64,000 bases of DNA from Rhipicephalus microplus (GCF_043290135.1 NC_134709.1:106100145-106164144); one strand, 5' to 3'. Numbered from the stretch's first letter, positions 1 through 11,810 are shown. Numbers and translations: made by a program. Notes: generated by a model from the sequence alone, not told the origin.

Positions 1-708
1 TTTAAAATAACTAGATTACTTCTTTTATTAGTTGTGAAAAGGTAAATATGCCTGGTGGGTTTGACGGAATCGTCTTGTGCTCACTAGGTGATTGGTTGTG
101 TTTCATATGCGTATGTGATGTCTGTTGAGCCAAAATGAAGCAGGTGGTCACTACTTCATCAAGGACAGTCTTCACCAGACCAGACGTCAGCGCTAATCTC
201 TCCGAACTGTGGCTGCAAACCTCAGTTCATCGAGATCTTCACCCCACCGCCCGAGAGACTGTTAGGACCGTCATCATTATTGAAGTTTTTCGGCCTCTGT
301 GAAAGGGATGAAAATATATCGACGCATTCCAAGCGAGGGTGTGCTGTCAAGACGGGTTGGTTTCCTGTCAGCAAAACGTGAAAAAGAGCCAGAACCGGTC
401 TTCGCAATGAAGGTACACGAGCCAAGGAAGGCCATTGTGGCCTCGACTCTATGCAAAGCTTTCCAGGCAAACGAGGATATTCGCAGCTAAGCCCCAGCTG
501 CTACCAAACAACCAGGAATGGAATGTGGGGGTGAAGAAAAGGATAATGCACTATGTGCTGCAGCCCTTGTGGGAGCTCGTCTCGACGACGAGGGATTAGT
601 CGACCACTCCTCCTTCCCCCTTTCTCCATAGAATTAGCTGGATGGAATGGCATAATTTGACGATATGCGGGCCCACCACGACATTGTCCTACCCAAACAG
701 TCAAGCAA
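1..708. other. Unassigned sequence
   Basis: I see no convincing gene, RNA or mobile-element signature here. Short reading frames on both strands lack any recognisable domain and look like chance frames. Confidence 0.4.
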
Positions 709-913
709 ATTTGACACGTGTACTGGCAGCCAGTTTTTCGAACTTCACCGCGCTTCTTGAAGAATCTTGAAAGCCAATGTCGTCGGGCGTGCCCGAAACT
801 TGGTGACGTGAGTTGGACACGTCTATGGCAGCCGGTTTTTTGAACCTCACCCAGCTGCCAGAAGAATCTTGGAAACCAAAATCATCGGACGTGCGCGAAA
901 CTTGGTGACATGT
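709..913. repeat. Two-unit degenerate tandem repeat (about 100 bp unit)
   Basis: Two consecutive stretches share the same run of words: GACACGT, GGCAGCC, a T-run with GAAC(T/C)TCACC, GAAGAATCTTG, then CGTGC.CGAAACTTGGTGAC. The first unit occupies about 711-810 and the second about 813-912, differing at perhaps a quarter of positions. It sits directly upstream of a TATA-bearing stretch and may be part of an LTR or promoter array. Confidence 0.55.
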
Positions 914-1260
914 GCGAAAACGTCGGTGCAGTGCTTTGGCGACCATATTTGGGCATCGTGTGGACTGTGCACTCTCCACATGCATTGTGTGTTGTCTTTT
1001 CTCTCTTTCGTGGGTGGAGCATCTAGACCATGGAGCACCGTATTGGCTGAAGCCACGGACAGTGCGTCCAGCGTTGGCAACGCAGCGCTATATAAACGAA
1101 AGACTCTTCTGCATTTTATGTTCTACAGTTCAACAAATCCCACGTACAGTTATGATCACTTGATCACCTTTTTTCTAACTCTCAGTTACTAATCAAGTAA
1201 ATAAAATGTTGTCGTTTCTACGAGCGCCTCATATGACTTGTTCGACGATGGCTCCTTGGA
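914..1260 (+). promoter_or_regulatory. Promoter-like or solo-LTR-like stretch
   Basis: A TATATAAA box at 1089-1096 is followed about 105 bp later by AATAAA at 1200-1205, an arrangement typical of the R/U5 region of gypsy-type LTRs. No gag, primer-binding site or second LTR is visible nearby, so this could be a solo LTR or chance. Terminal TG..CA ends and a target duplication were not identified. Confidence 0.25.
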
Positions 1261-3892
1261 CGGGGGCCCGCTACCAAACTGAGACCCACGGAACCCGGAG
1301 TCGCAACACGCCCCATCGCCTCCATGTGCTCAACAGGCTAGCGATATTGTACATGTTGCGAGCTTGAAGCACTACCACTCTCCTAATGACGTTGACATTT
1401 AAATGCACCGAGACGGCGCTTCTGCCACCGGGGATTATGTTACATGCATGCATACTGACATTCTAGGGAATGACGTGCGTGTGTGCCTGACGAGGGAGAC
1501 GAAGGGTTGTCTGCCCTAGATCGTTGGTGAACTGCTCACGCGATTTTCGCTGGTTTCAAATACATTTAGTCCACAGCCTCGTCGATACCACGTCTCTTCT
1601 TTTCCGTAACAATGTGATAGGTTACTGCAAATAAAAAATCACCATTTTAAAGATCTCAGGGGATGGGGATGACTGTAGCAGTGTGCTAAGAATTCATTTC
1701 AGGATCGCTGCGTGAGCCGACATCGTAGGTCGATTGGCGTGAACCGCAGTACTCATTCAGCACATTGATATATCTTTTTTTCTTGTTTTCTGCGCGCTAT
1801 AAGATGCATTTTTAGTTGAAGTCAGATGCTTATTCAAACGGTTATCTTGATCAAGCTGCGCAGTATGGCGGTACAGAAACAATGCAGTCAGACATAGACG
1901 GCGCAATTTAATGTAAACTCTGCGCATGTTTAATGCACTTCTTCCTTTGAGTGCCGTCCTGGCGCACTGTTTGACCAACATAAACGCAAATGCACTCGTC
2001 CAGCGCTTCGAGTAAACTTACTATTGATTGAACCTTTTGCTTTATTTGTCATATAAATGAGTGCGATGGCCGGCGCACATCTCGTATAGCAGGTAGATTT
2101 TACCCGCGCGTTGCCATACTATCTTTGCTAGGCGTGCCTGCGCGACAACTTGTTTCTCAATATAATTTTCGCAGCACATTCATACTAAGCTTTTTTTAGT
2201 GTGGAATAGACGCGTACCAGCAATAAAACTGTTTTCGCACACTCTGGATTGAACGTTTCAAACTGAAAAGCTACTTGCCGTTGTGGCTCTATTTTTCTTT
2301 CTTCGTTTCATAGCAATCGATTCGCGCATTTGCCTTTCACGCTCAAGTTGGAGCAGCCAACGGCTGAACAACCGAGTATGGTATATCAGGACCAAGATAA
2401 ACCGGTGACCGCGTGAGCGAATACCTAATAATTTTATGCTTGTGGCGGAGCGATTTATCGTCGCCTAGTCTTCTCGTACCGAAAGCTGGCAGCAGATGGT
2501 GCATCCTACAATCCCCCAATCTTTTACTGGTCACCTATTTGGCCGGCCGCAGGAATTCCACGATGCTCGGTGGGAGAAAAGGGGAAAAGCGGCGTCTCGC
2601 GAGTGGTGAATAGTGCGCGACAGGACCGCGCGTCGCCAGTGTGGCCGTGCCCGAACGGCCATCTTCAATAAACATAAGATGAGCTAGTGCCAGCTACACG
2701 GCTCCCTCTTGTCCGAGAACGGTGCCTATATTGCTGGAATACAGGTGTCACAGTGCGGAGACAACCGCTGCCTTCTCTGTCGGCATTAGTTAGCGTTATA
2801 TGGAAGTACTTCTCTTCTCTGTTCTAAAGCGGTGCTTCCAACCCGATCAGCCAAAATAGCAGCTGCAGAGCGAGAACGAGTCACATAAAATGAGTGTCAG
2901 AAGAACCCTCAGAATGTGCTGATGGTGCAGTTCGTTAGGCACCCGCTTTTTTTAGCCACAGACGGACAGGTTTTTTTTTTGTTCGGCTGCCAGTTTTTTC
3001 AATTTCGCCTAGCTTTGCCTTGTGTTTTTTTATATGCGGATGCATCGTATCATAAGGCTATGTTATCCGGCTTTGTCCGTGACGTTGTCCGCGTGCCGGC
3101 TGGTGTTATCTCTTCCATTGTAACAGGCGCGCACGCTTATCCTTGCCTCTAGCAACGAGAGCATGTGGTGCGAGAGAGTGTAAGAGAGGGCAGGTGCAGT
3201 GCTTTGCCACTTGTTCTGTCACCATTCACTCTCTCCCATTCCTTCGCCCCATTTTGCCGTTCGCTCATGCCTCACTCTCGGTTAATCACTCAATGGGCAC
3301 CTTTCAAAACAACCAGGAATGTGGATCGCGATGCCACTGCGATACGCCAATGACGAGCCGAGAACGCTGTTTGTTTTGTTTACTTCAGAGTTTTTCTAAC
3401 CATGTTCGCTAGTTATTAGTCTCGCGACAGAAAAACGCCATGTGTGGCAAACGGCTGCACGGTGCAAGAAAAAATCGCAGCTTTGCCGCAAAGTCGAAGC
3501 AATCAATGCAGTAGCAACAAATTCAAATGTCACGCGTAGAATTGGCCGCAAATCCAAACGTGCCTCGCGTTTCTAACACGCAAATAACGCACGAAACGTA
3601 CTCACAGGTCAAGATGAACGTGAATTAGTGTGTCAGTTGTTACTTCTGTGTTGGAAAAGCGTGCCCTTTTCCGAAACCGGGACTGTGCAACAATTGCAGT
3701 GACCTTTGCGCACCCGGTAACTACAACAAAATCGTTCTGGTGAAAGATAAAGGCTAGCAAAACGTACGATCGTCCACACCGCGAAACAAGAGCACGCGAA
3801 TGAGCGTCCAGGGCCTTTAATTCCACCGCCTCCTCCCTCCGAGGCAACGTACCAAGGTACGCGTGGGATACGAGAGCGCGTGCCATCGCGTC
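1261..3892. other. Unassigned sequence
   Basis: No supported gene. The stretch has mixed composition with several T- and A-rich runs. An AATAAA at about 2668 lies after a GC-rich segment and could be a decayed LTR, but nothing else supports that. Confidence 0.4.
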
Positions 3893-4003
3893 ATGTTTTC
3901 AGCATTACCAAATTGGTGGCGCATTGAGCACGCATCGCCACGCCGTGACGACGCGGCGACGCGCGCTCATTGCGCAATCTTCCTGGTAATGCTGAAAACA
4001 CAA
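3893..4003. repeat. Imperfect inverted repeat (about 40-bp arms)
   Basis: The left arm begins GTTTTCAGCATTACCA (about 3896-3935) and the right arm ends TGGTAATGCTGAAAAC (about 3965-4001). They are reverse complements over about 40 bp with a few mismatches, and the GC-rich centre (GCCGTGACGACGCGGCGACG) forms the loop. It could be a small MITE remnant or cruciform-forming palindrome. No target duplication was recognised. Confidence 0.5.
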
Positions 4004-4080
4004 AAGTACTCCCCGAAATGCTCGTCCCCAGTGGTAAGTGGTAGATATAAATTGCTTGCTCTTTGAAAGTTGCAGGACAG

Positions 4081-4150
4081 GCTGCTCCATAGCCGAGTGG
4101 TTAACGCCTCACAGTCACGTTTCAGAAGTTTGATTCTCCTTTCCGGAAAG
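4081..4150 (+). other. tRNA-like sequence (A and B boxes)
   Basis: TAGCCGAGTGG (4090-4100) matches an RNA polymerase III A box. A degenerate B box, AGTTTGATTCTCC, follows around 4128-4139. Spacing is short for a full tRNA and the stems do not pair well, so this is more likely a tRNA-derived SINE head or tRNA pseudogene than a working tRNA. Confidence 0.35.
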
Positions 4151-4562
4151 TGGGGTCATTTTTAGATACGAATAAGCTCTTTGACTAGCCTATGTAACGC
4201 TGTCCCTCAGTTTGCACCACTCCCCTCACCACACCTTTTGGAACGGTGCCAAGTTGCTCACGCCTTCCTAGCAGTGCGTGGTGAGGTCTCTCTCCTTCAC
4301 CTGCCCCGCGCTCGCCGCGTATGAGCGCTTTGTCTGTCTCTTCGCTCTCTGCACTGCTCGCAACGCCCACTCCCCACATAAGCATATCCCCAACGCCACC
4401 TCTCTAAACGAGGAGAAGCCACGATCCGGCGGGCGCACGCTCTGAGCGCACCTCAAGTCTTGCGGCGCTGACCTTGTGGACAGCGCGCCTTTGCTTGCCA
4501 TGTGATCGCGTTAACGGGTGGGATGCCATCTCGGCATTCTTCCTGCTAGAGTGCACGTACTG

Positions 4563-4790
4563 GCGTGGCGAGGGTTAGCAAAGCCGATCGTGTTCACAAA
4601 TGACGACGTCAACACTGACGAGGCATGAGCCAGAAAAGCTGAGTGCAAGCGTCGGCAAGGGAAGACCAGCGACACTGACGAAGTGCAAGTCAGAAACACC
4701 GATCGCGTTCGAGAATACAGACGGCGCCCTGGTGACACCGACGAAACCCCAGCCAAGGAAGCCGAGTACAAGCGTTTTCAACGCATTCCG
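4563..4790. repeat. Degenerate tandem repeat, 54-63 bp period
   Basis: About four diverged units each end near ACTGACGA or ACCGACGA, with recurring AGCCAG/AGTCAG, GAGTGCAAGCG/GAGTACAAGCG and CCGATCG.GTTC words. Translations on both strands inherit the periodicity but show no known domain. Confidence 0.45.
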
Positions 4791-5985
4791 CCTCTCATAA
4801 CTTTGCATTGGAAGCAAATGTTTACTCGAGTAAACGCTACACCATGTTTAGTTTTAAACCGTTCTTCCAGAACCCACGTCGACGCCTGTTGCAACAGAAT
4901 TAACGCCATGTGCACCTCTGCTGCTTCTTTTTCCATCAGAGTTGCTTTCGGGGAAATGACCAATAGATTTTCTTTCTTTGTATTGCGTTCATGTGCCTGT
5001 TAACAACGTCATATGCAGGCCGAACATACGTCAATTGAGTCTTCTTCGTGAACCCCAGCAAAGAATTTTTTCGAAGTGAAAATTCTGTGAACAGAAATCA
5101 AACTCACGACCGCTTGCTCCGCAGCGTGCGGTGCTAAGCGACTCAGTCCCAAAGTATATATACTATAGTGTTTTAATGGTGACCAAGTTATATACACTGC
5201 TTACTTTTGGCGGTACTTGGAATTCTGTGGCACTTCAGCGCATAAGACGAGAAGCGCATAGGGTGTGCTCCAATGTCCTCGTCCCAGTCGTTACTAGGTG
5301 GTGGGCGCGAACCTCCTACTTATAATAGTTCTAGAGGCCTCTATCCCAGATTCTTCGCAATGTGCTTTCTCCACAATGTTCCCGTTAAAGTTACGCAGTG
5401 CAGTAGGGCCACCCAATTCGCTTCAGCAGTTACGTTTGCAAAAATAACGCGCTGATCAAACACAACGCTTGTACAGTGGTGAATGCGCATTCGTCTTGTG
5501 TGTAGATGTGCGTTGGTTTCGTGTATCCGTCTTTGTATTTGAGTAACGCACTGTAGGTGTCAAACTGTCGCAGTTGTTATTTCACCCTAGTCATTTTTGT
5601 GTTAATTTGGCGCTTTTTTATATTTGAGGGGCACGTTGCAGTTTTGAGCGGCTTGGCGTTCTTCATGAGACATTATGATATGTAATTCGCGCATAAATTA
5701 CTTCGCCCTTGTGGCGAAACTTTGATTGTTTACTTGCTTGTTAGAGCCATCTTGGCGTCACGTTCCCAATGAGCCGTGTATGCATTGACCAGGTATCTAT
5801 TCACAATTTCTGCTACCACCATGATTGCATAAATGAAAACTTCTCTAGTGAGAAAAAAGGGTGACGCGCGTTACCTCTGTGGGGATAATCGGGACTTTAT
5901 AACCACACGACTAGTTAATGGTTTCATAGGTTTTGCACTCTACCAGTACTGGGGCGGTATAGAGTTAGTACTTTGGTTTGTCCGA
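4791..5985. other. Unassigned sequence
   Basis: No supported gene. It lies beyond the presumed 3' end of the minus-strand I-like element and may include its untranslated tail, but no poly-A or simple tail was recognised. Confidence 0.35.
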
Positions 5986-6306
5986 CCCCCAAACCACTCT
6001 AATCAAGCTGCTCTGTCCTCCATATTGCGCAAATAAGAACTGTGGCTTCAGGTCCATAGTGAGTGCTTCCCAATAATTTGTTGTCTGCAAATCTTGTATG
6101 TCCATGCGCCTTTTTTCGAGTGCGGAACACTACCATATGAAGTGGTGAAAGCCTGCGTGGCAGCGCAGCCCGCAGTGATTGCACTTCACTATCGCAAAGT
6201 CCGGTCGTCGGCATTTTGTTAAAAAGTATATGTTTGCATAAATTGCGTAGAACACATTAATGAAGACTTTTTGAGAGCTCGAAAGCGAACATTTGATGCA
6301 AAATAT
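5986..6306 (-). pseudogene. C-terminal tail of the I-like ORF2
   Basis: The minus strand reads through a Cys/His cluster (KCNHCGLRCHAGFHHFIW, about 6130-6190) of the CxxCG...H...W form often found after RNase H in I-type and related elements. A WEAL...PQF region then matches the usual end of such proteins. A TAG interrupts the frame just after the HFIW motif. The segment stops exactly at the left LTR of gypsy-1, and its upstream partner resumes at 10536, consistent with gypsy-1 having inserted into it. Confidence 0.6.
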
Positions 6307-6714
6307 TGTCACGTTCCATTTCACAAGTTTTTTGTTATCGTTCCGAAACACCACACGATTCTTGGCGCAAACCGCGCCTGCAGGTTTCGAGAAGGTTCCG
6401 GACAGTAGTAGATCGTTTCGATAAGATCACGCCCACTGTGCGAACGGTGCAGATTGTTCTGGAACCTACGCCACCACCAGCGATAACGCTAGAACATTCG
6501 ACGGCAAGGGTATAAATGCCGACGCGCTTCGCCGCTTGTCAGTTGTTGATCGAAGGCCGACGCTGCGTTCGCCGCTATCAGTCCGAGACTGCTATCTGTG
6601 CAAGACTGCTGCTGTAATTAGACTTTCCCTTTACCGGGCACAGGTTCGCCCAAATAAACAGTTAAATCCCAACACGAAGTTTCCTGTCTTTGGCCACGTC
6701 ACGACCCCGTGACA
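6307..6714 (+). repeat. Gypsy-1 5' LTR (408 bp)
   Basis: TG...CA ends within a 7-bp terminal inverted repeat (TGTCACG/CGTGACA). TATAAA at 6511-6516 and AATAAA at 6653-6658 mark the likely promoter and polyadenylation signals. It contains about 105 bp after CCACACGA that the 3' LTR lacks. Confidence 0.9.
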
Positions 6715-6762
6715 TCTGGTGGAGGTGCTGGGTGTCGATCCCAGTACCTCTCGCATCGTTAT

Positions 6763-7002
6763 CGTTATCGACCTTGTTTTTAGGTTGATGACAGCACCAT
6801 GGAGGCATAAGAAGTCCATGCCAAGGATGACATCTCTCGAGTAACGCCTGCAGGAATCTGCACAGCGAGAGTCACCATTAACGGCCGTATTTACCCTACA
6901 GACTTCGTAGTCCTACAGCGCTGCTCGAGAGATGTCATCCTTGGCATGGACTTCTTATGCCTCCATGGTGCTGTCATCAACCTAAAAACAAGGTCGATAA
7001 CG
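6763..7002. repeat. Perfect 79-bp inverted repeat inside gypsy-1
   Basis: Bases 6763-6841 are the exact reverse complement of 6924-7002, separated by 82 bp. The right arm is in place as coding sequence for the C-terminal part of protease (ILGMDFL motif). The left arm is a displaced, inverted copy occupying the position where gag should be. It probably arose during the deletion of gag. Confidence 0.95.
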
Positions 7003-7377
7003 TTATCCACAGAAGAAGCACTACCACCGCGCACGCCGTCAGGACACCATGCCTTGAATGTGCTGGAAGAACAAGTCACCATTCCGCCTCGCTCAAGCGT
7101 CATTATTTCAGTCGGCGCTCCTAAATCACCTGACTTGGAAGGCGTCGTTGAAGGCCGTCAGCATCTGTTGGTCACCCGAAATATTTGCGTCGCAAGAGGA
7201 ATTGCAGAGCTGCGGGGAGGCAAAGCAACGGTTATGCTCACGAATTTCAGCAATGAGTACAAACATGTGAACAAAGGAACAACGGTCGCATACATCGAAG
7301 AAATTGTCGAAGCCACCAGTGCTTCGCCCTCGCCGATTCTGCGGAACCTGCTTAGAGGAACCAAGCCCCTCCCATAG
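6847..7377 (+). pseudogene. Gypsy-1 protease remnant and protease-RT linker
   Basis: The frame enters in mid-protease. It has the DVILGMDFL segment, which in Ty3/gypsy proteases lies C-terminal to the active site, followed by a linker leading to RT. The catalytic DTG/DSG triad and everything upstream, including all of gag, is absent. The frame ends at TAG 7375-7377, and the RT continues in a different frame (7377 onward), so there is an indel near 7360-7377. Because the active-site half is gone this cannot be a working retropepsin. Confidence 0.8.
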
Positions 7378-10103
7378 CTTTCGACGTCAATCCGAGACTA
7401 CCGAACGATAAGCAAGAACAGCTCAAGGCCCTGCTCCTACAATACGAAGATTGCTTTTCGTCGTCATCGAAAATTCGGCAGACCCCAATCACGAAACATC
7501 GCATCCTAACCGAAGAAAATGCCAGACCACTCCGTCAGAGTCCGTACAGGGTTTCGACGCGAGAACGTGAGGCCATGAAGAGACAAGTTGATGAAATGCT
7601 GCGGGATGACATTATCCAGCCGTCCAAAAGTCCATGGGCATCCCCTGTGGTGTTAGTGAAGAAAATAGATGGGACCCTACGTTTCTGCGTTGATTATCAC
7701 CGCCTGAACAAAATCACAAGAAAGGACGTGTATCCTCTCCCACGAATAGACAACGCACTAGATCGGCTCCATAACGCCAAGTACTTTTCGTCAATAGACC
7801 TCAAGACTGGCTATTGGCAAATCGAAGTCGACGAAAGAGACCGAGAGAAGACGGCGTTTATAACAACGGACGGCCTCTTCGAGTTTAAGGTGATGCCCTT
7901 CGGCCTTTGCTCAGCGCCTGCAACTTTTCAACGCGTTATGGATACAGTACTGGCAGGATTGAAGTGGCAAACTTGCCTTGTGTACTTGGACGACGTCGTC
8001 GTGTTTTCTTCGAGTTTCGACGAGCATCTTCGCCGCCTTGAAGCTGTACTTCAAGCCATCAAGACGTCCAAACTCACACTGAAGCCAGAAAAGTGCAGAT
8101 TTGCGTATGAGGAGCTCTTGTTTCTGGGACACGTTATCAGCAAATCTGGAGTTCGTCCCGATCCACGGAAAACAGCCGCCATCGCCGACTTCCCGCCGCC
8201 CACTGACAAGAAGGCCGTGCGCCGATTTCTGGGCCTGTGCGCCTATTATAGGCGGTTCGTGAAAAACTTCGCCCGCATCGCCTATCCTCTCACTAACCTT
8301 ACCAAGGCCGACTCGGAGTTCAAGCGGGAAACGCCACAAGAACACGCTTTCCAGGAGCTTAAACATCGCCTTCAGACGCCTCCGTTACTTGCCCATTTCG
8401 ACGAAATCGCCGAGACAGAAATACATACTGACGCAAGCAGCGTAGGTCTTGGCGCCGTTCTTGTGCAGAGGGCTGACGGACTTGAAAGGGTTATTAGTTA
8501 CGCCAGCCGATCGCTATCCAAAGCAGAAGCAAATTATTCCACAACAGAAAAGGAGTGTCTGGCCATCATCTGGGCTACGTCGAAATTTCGCCCCTACCTC
8601 TACGGCAGGCCCTTCAAAGTTGTGAGCGACCACCACGCCTTGTGTTGGCTAGCCACCTTGAAGGACCCTTCAGGTCGCCTCGCATGATGGAGCCTGAGAC
8701 TTCAAGAATATGACATTACTGTCATTTACAAGTCCGGCAAAAAACACTCCGACGCTGACTGTCTCTCTCGTGCGCCTGTCGACCAACCGCTACCCGACGA
8801 CTCGGATGACGACTACTTCTTGGGAACGATAACTACCGATGACTTCGCTGAACGACAGCGGGCCGACTCGGAGCTTAAAGCCCTAATAGACTACCTCGAA
8901 GGCAGGACCGCCGAAGTCCCGAAGGTATTCAAGCGCGCACTTGCGTCGTTCTTTCTACGAAACGGTCTTCTACAAAAGAAAAACTTTTCACCGCTTCGAG
9001 CTAAGTACCCCCTTGTGGTGCCTTCAGCTCTGCGACCAGAAATCCTGCAGGCCCTGCACGACGATCCGACGGCAGGGCACCTCGGTGTTTCCCACACGCT
9101 CGCGAGGATACAAGAAAGGTACTACTGGCCACGTCTTACCACCAACGTCACTCGTTATGTGAGGACATGCCGGGACTGTCAGCGACGCAAGACACCGCCG
9201 ACAAGGCCAGCGGGACTTCTGCAGCCAATTGATCCACCTTGCCGACCTTTCCAGCAAATCGCTATGGACATACTGTGGCCGTTCCCGACGTCGGCTTTCG
9301 GAAACAAGTGGATCGTGGTAGCTACCGACTAACTCACCCGCTACGCCGAGACAAAAGCCCTGCCAAAAGGCAGTGCATCCGAGGTAGCTAAGTTCTTCGT
9401 CGAAAATATCGTCCTACGTCACGGCGCCCCGGAGGTCCTTATCACCGACAGAGGAACAACATTCACTGCCGAGTTAACTCAAGCGATCTTGGCATACAGC
9501 CAAACAAACCACCGCCGGACGACAGCGTACCACCCACAGACCAACGGCCTCACCGAGCGGCTTAACAAGACGATCGCCGACATGCTGTCAATGTACGTCG
9601 ATGTCGAACACAAGACGTGGGACACCATTCTTCCGTATGTGACCTTCGCATACAACACGGCGGTGCAGGAGACGACGCAGATATCTCCATACAAATTGGT
9701 CTACGGAAGGAGCCCGGCAACAACGCTCGATGTCATATTACCCAACGTCACTGACGAAGAAAACCTCGATGTGAGCGAGTACCTTCAACGCGCCGAAGAA
9801 GCCCGGCAACTTGCGCGTCTCCGTATCAAGAATCAACAGACGACCGACAGCTACCGTTACAACCTTCGACGACGCTTCGTGGAATACCAGCCCGGTGAAC
9901 GTGTTTGGGTGTGGACGCCGATACGCCGACGTGGACTAAGTGAAAAGCTTCTGCGACGGTACTTCGGACCATACAAGGTGGTTCGAGGTCTCGGTCCACT
10001 TGATTACGAGGTTGTCCCCGACGGCATCACGAACTCTCAACGACGCCGATCGCGACCTGAAGTCGTCCATGTCGCGCGCCTCAAGCCGTTTCATGCACTT
10101 TAA
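7377..10103 (+). pseudogene. Gypsy-1 Pol: RT, RNase H and integrase, two nonsense codons
   Basis: One frame runs from the RT N-terminal region to the integrase end. RT has VDYHRLN, MPFGLC and an intact YLDD (about 7982-7993). RNase H begins IHTDAS (about 8427). Integrase has the H-H-C-C finger (HLGVSH...CRDCQRRK, about 9058-9190) and the DDE residues in MDIL, TDRGT and TERLN (about 9265, 9447 and 9555), then a GPY/F-type module (FGPYKVV). In-frame TGA at 8685-8687 lies where an Arg is usual (CGA>TGA), and TAA at 9330-9332 lies where a Tyr is usual. Everything else reads cleanly, so the inactivation looks recent relative to the I-like host around it. Confidence 0.9.
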
Positions 10104-10232
10104 CAAACTGAAACAGTGTTTTTTGTATTATTGTTGTATTGTAATTTATTCATTGTACTTTCTTGCATTATTATTGTACCTTCATCTTTTGTTAAAGCAT
10201 CGGGACGATGCCTTTTTTTCAGAGGGGGGCAA

Positions 10233-10535
10233 TGCCACGTTCCATTTCACAAGTTTTTTGTTATCGTTCCGAAACACCACACGAACCTACGCCACCGCCA
10301 GCGATAACGCTAGAACATTCGACGGCAAGGGTATAAATGCCGACGCGCTTCGCCGCTTGTCAGTTGTTGATTGAAGGCCGACGCTGCATTCGCCGCTATC
10401 AGTCCGAGACTGCTATCTGTGCAAGACTGCTGCTGTAATTAGACTTTCCCTTTACCGGGCACAGGTTCGCCCAAATAAACAGTTAAATCCCAACACGAAG
10501 TTTCCTGTCTTTAACCACGTCACGACCCCGTGACA
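10233..10535 (+). repeat. Gypsy-1 3' LTR (303 bp, internally deleted)
   Basis: It matches the 5' LTR apart from scattered substitutions and one missing block of about 105 bp: CCACACGA is followed directly by ACCTACGCC. TATAAA at 10332-10337 and AATAAA at 10474-10479 remain. As the two LTRs are copied from one template at insertion, the deletion should post-date integration. Confidence 0.9.
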
Positions 10536-10539
10536 ATAT

Positions 10540-11810
10540 GACTGGTTAGGTAACTTGAAGAAAGCATTTTTTACTAGCATGACGCATGCACGTGCCCTTG
10601 TAGTGCTTTGTAGCTACTGAGAGAGCCCTTTCACTCAAGAGGTCAAACGGATTTACCTTGAGGGGTGGCGGCAGCGTAAGGTTGGTCGACCCACCTGCGA
10701 AAGTAGCATCGGCGTGTGCTGCCGTATTGCCCCCGAGAGCCCCCATAAGCCCAGGCTTGCAGATAATTTCTATTAGCCTGTCGGCTTCTTCATGCCTACG
10801 AATGATGCCTTGTATAGCAGCAGCTGTAGCATCCTCTGATGCTGGGTGATATATTTCCGAGTACGCAGCGTGCGAGCCGGTAAAGACACGAAGAGGTTTC
10901 TGTATAGTGTGTGGAGGCTTGCAGTCGATCCTTATATGGCAAGCAGTTCGGCATGTATAGGGGTACCGCTTAGTAGATGGCACCTGTAGGCCCCGGTATA
11001 CTCGGTGGTTTGCCCACACATCTATGCTATACAAGCTAGGCCATCGGAGACAACAACGTCCATGTATACGTCGGTGATATCTAAGCTCGCTTCCCAGAGT
11101 CGTCGTTTGGCAAGAAGCTGACGCGCAGTGTCATTGTGAAGACCAATAGGACAATGGAGCAGTCGAAAGGCTATCAGATATTTCAATGGCGGTAAGGATT
11201 GATTAAACAGAGCAACACTACCATGTCGCTGACAATCCTACGTCAGAAGGTGACGATCTTGCAGCGTGTTTTCCTGCCAAATGTGGCGTCGAGTGTAGGC
11301 TTCACGGATGACGTCTTGCAGATGGGGCAAGCCCCTGTGCTTTCAAGTGCGGATATTTTAGTGCTTTTAGGGAGCCACGTGTTGGTATGGAGAGTAGCCC
11401 GATGAAGGTGTTCCGAACTTTGGATGTTAGCTGGAGAGACCAGGTGCATGGGCGCGCCCGTAGAAAATATTTCCAACGGCCTCAGCTCTGGTGGTAGTGC
11501 GGCAGGCTTGTTGTCGTGCATCTCTGTATTTGTAGCACAGACGACGTATCATATGTAACGCGGCTGGCCATGCCTGCCGACGTCCACGTACCATCTTTTG
11601 TGGGCTGTTGCAGATGGCTATTGGTAAACCTAAAACATTTTGTTTTTTTATTGTATAGTGTCTGACCAGTATGGAGGGAGATTCACATTTTGTGGTTGGT
11701 GCGATTCTTGCCGTCTATGCTTATAGGTTCTGTCTTACTTCAACCAGCTGCAGACCTAGTTTCTTAAGAGTTGGCTCTAAACTAAGAAGCGTTGCCTGCA
11801 TCTCTGTCTA
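10540..11810 (-). pseudogene. I-like ORF2: RT thumb region and RNase H
   Basis: The minus strand near 11700-11800 reads EMQATLL...LGLQLVEV, the helix that follows the YADD motif in non-LTR RTs, so it continues the RT broken at 12631. Lower down (about 10985-10660) an uninterrupted frame contains KPGLMGALGGNTAAHADA, matching the RNase H consensus xPGHxGxxGNexAHxxAr. The catalytic His region and final Asp position are recognisable, but Asn stands near the usual Glu. Between these, several frames alternate. This is decayed coding sequence. Confidence 0.6.

Larger units (their letters stand above)
6307..10535 (+). mobile_element. Gypsy-1: Ty3/gypsy LTR retrotransposon lacking gag
   Basis: The element is bounded by LTRs starting TGTCACG or TGCCACG and ending CGTGACA, with a 4-bp ATAT duplication at 6303-6306 and 10536-10539. 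A TGG-initiated candidate primer site begins 2 bp after the 5' LTR (6717), and a purine tract (AGAGGGGGG, 10221-10229) lies just before the 3' LTR. Inside, gag and the N-terminal half of protease are missing and an inverted copy of the following 79 bp sits in their place. Pol is recognisable but carries one frameshift and two nonsense codons. It is inserted in the tail of the I-like element. Confidence 0.9.

Noticed and set aside
2640..2760. Possible solo LTR end (AATAAA followed by GC-rich sequence)
   Set aside because: No TATA, terminal TG/CA pair, primer site or second copy could be seen.
10658..10849. Plus-strand frame MRGGGSVRLVDPP...
   Set aside because: It is the shadow of the minus-strand RNase H remnant of the I-like element.
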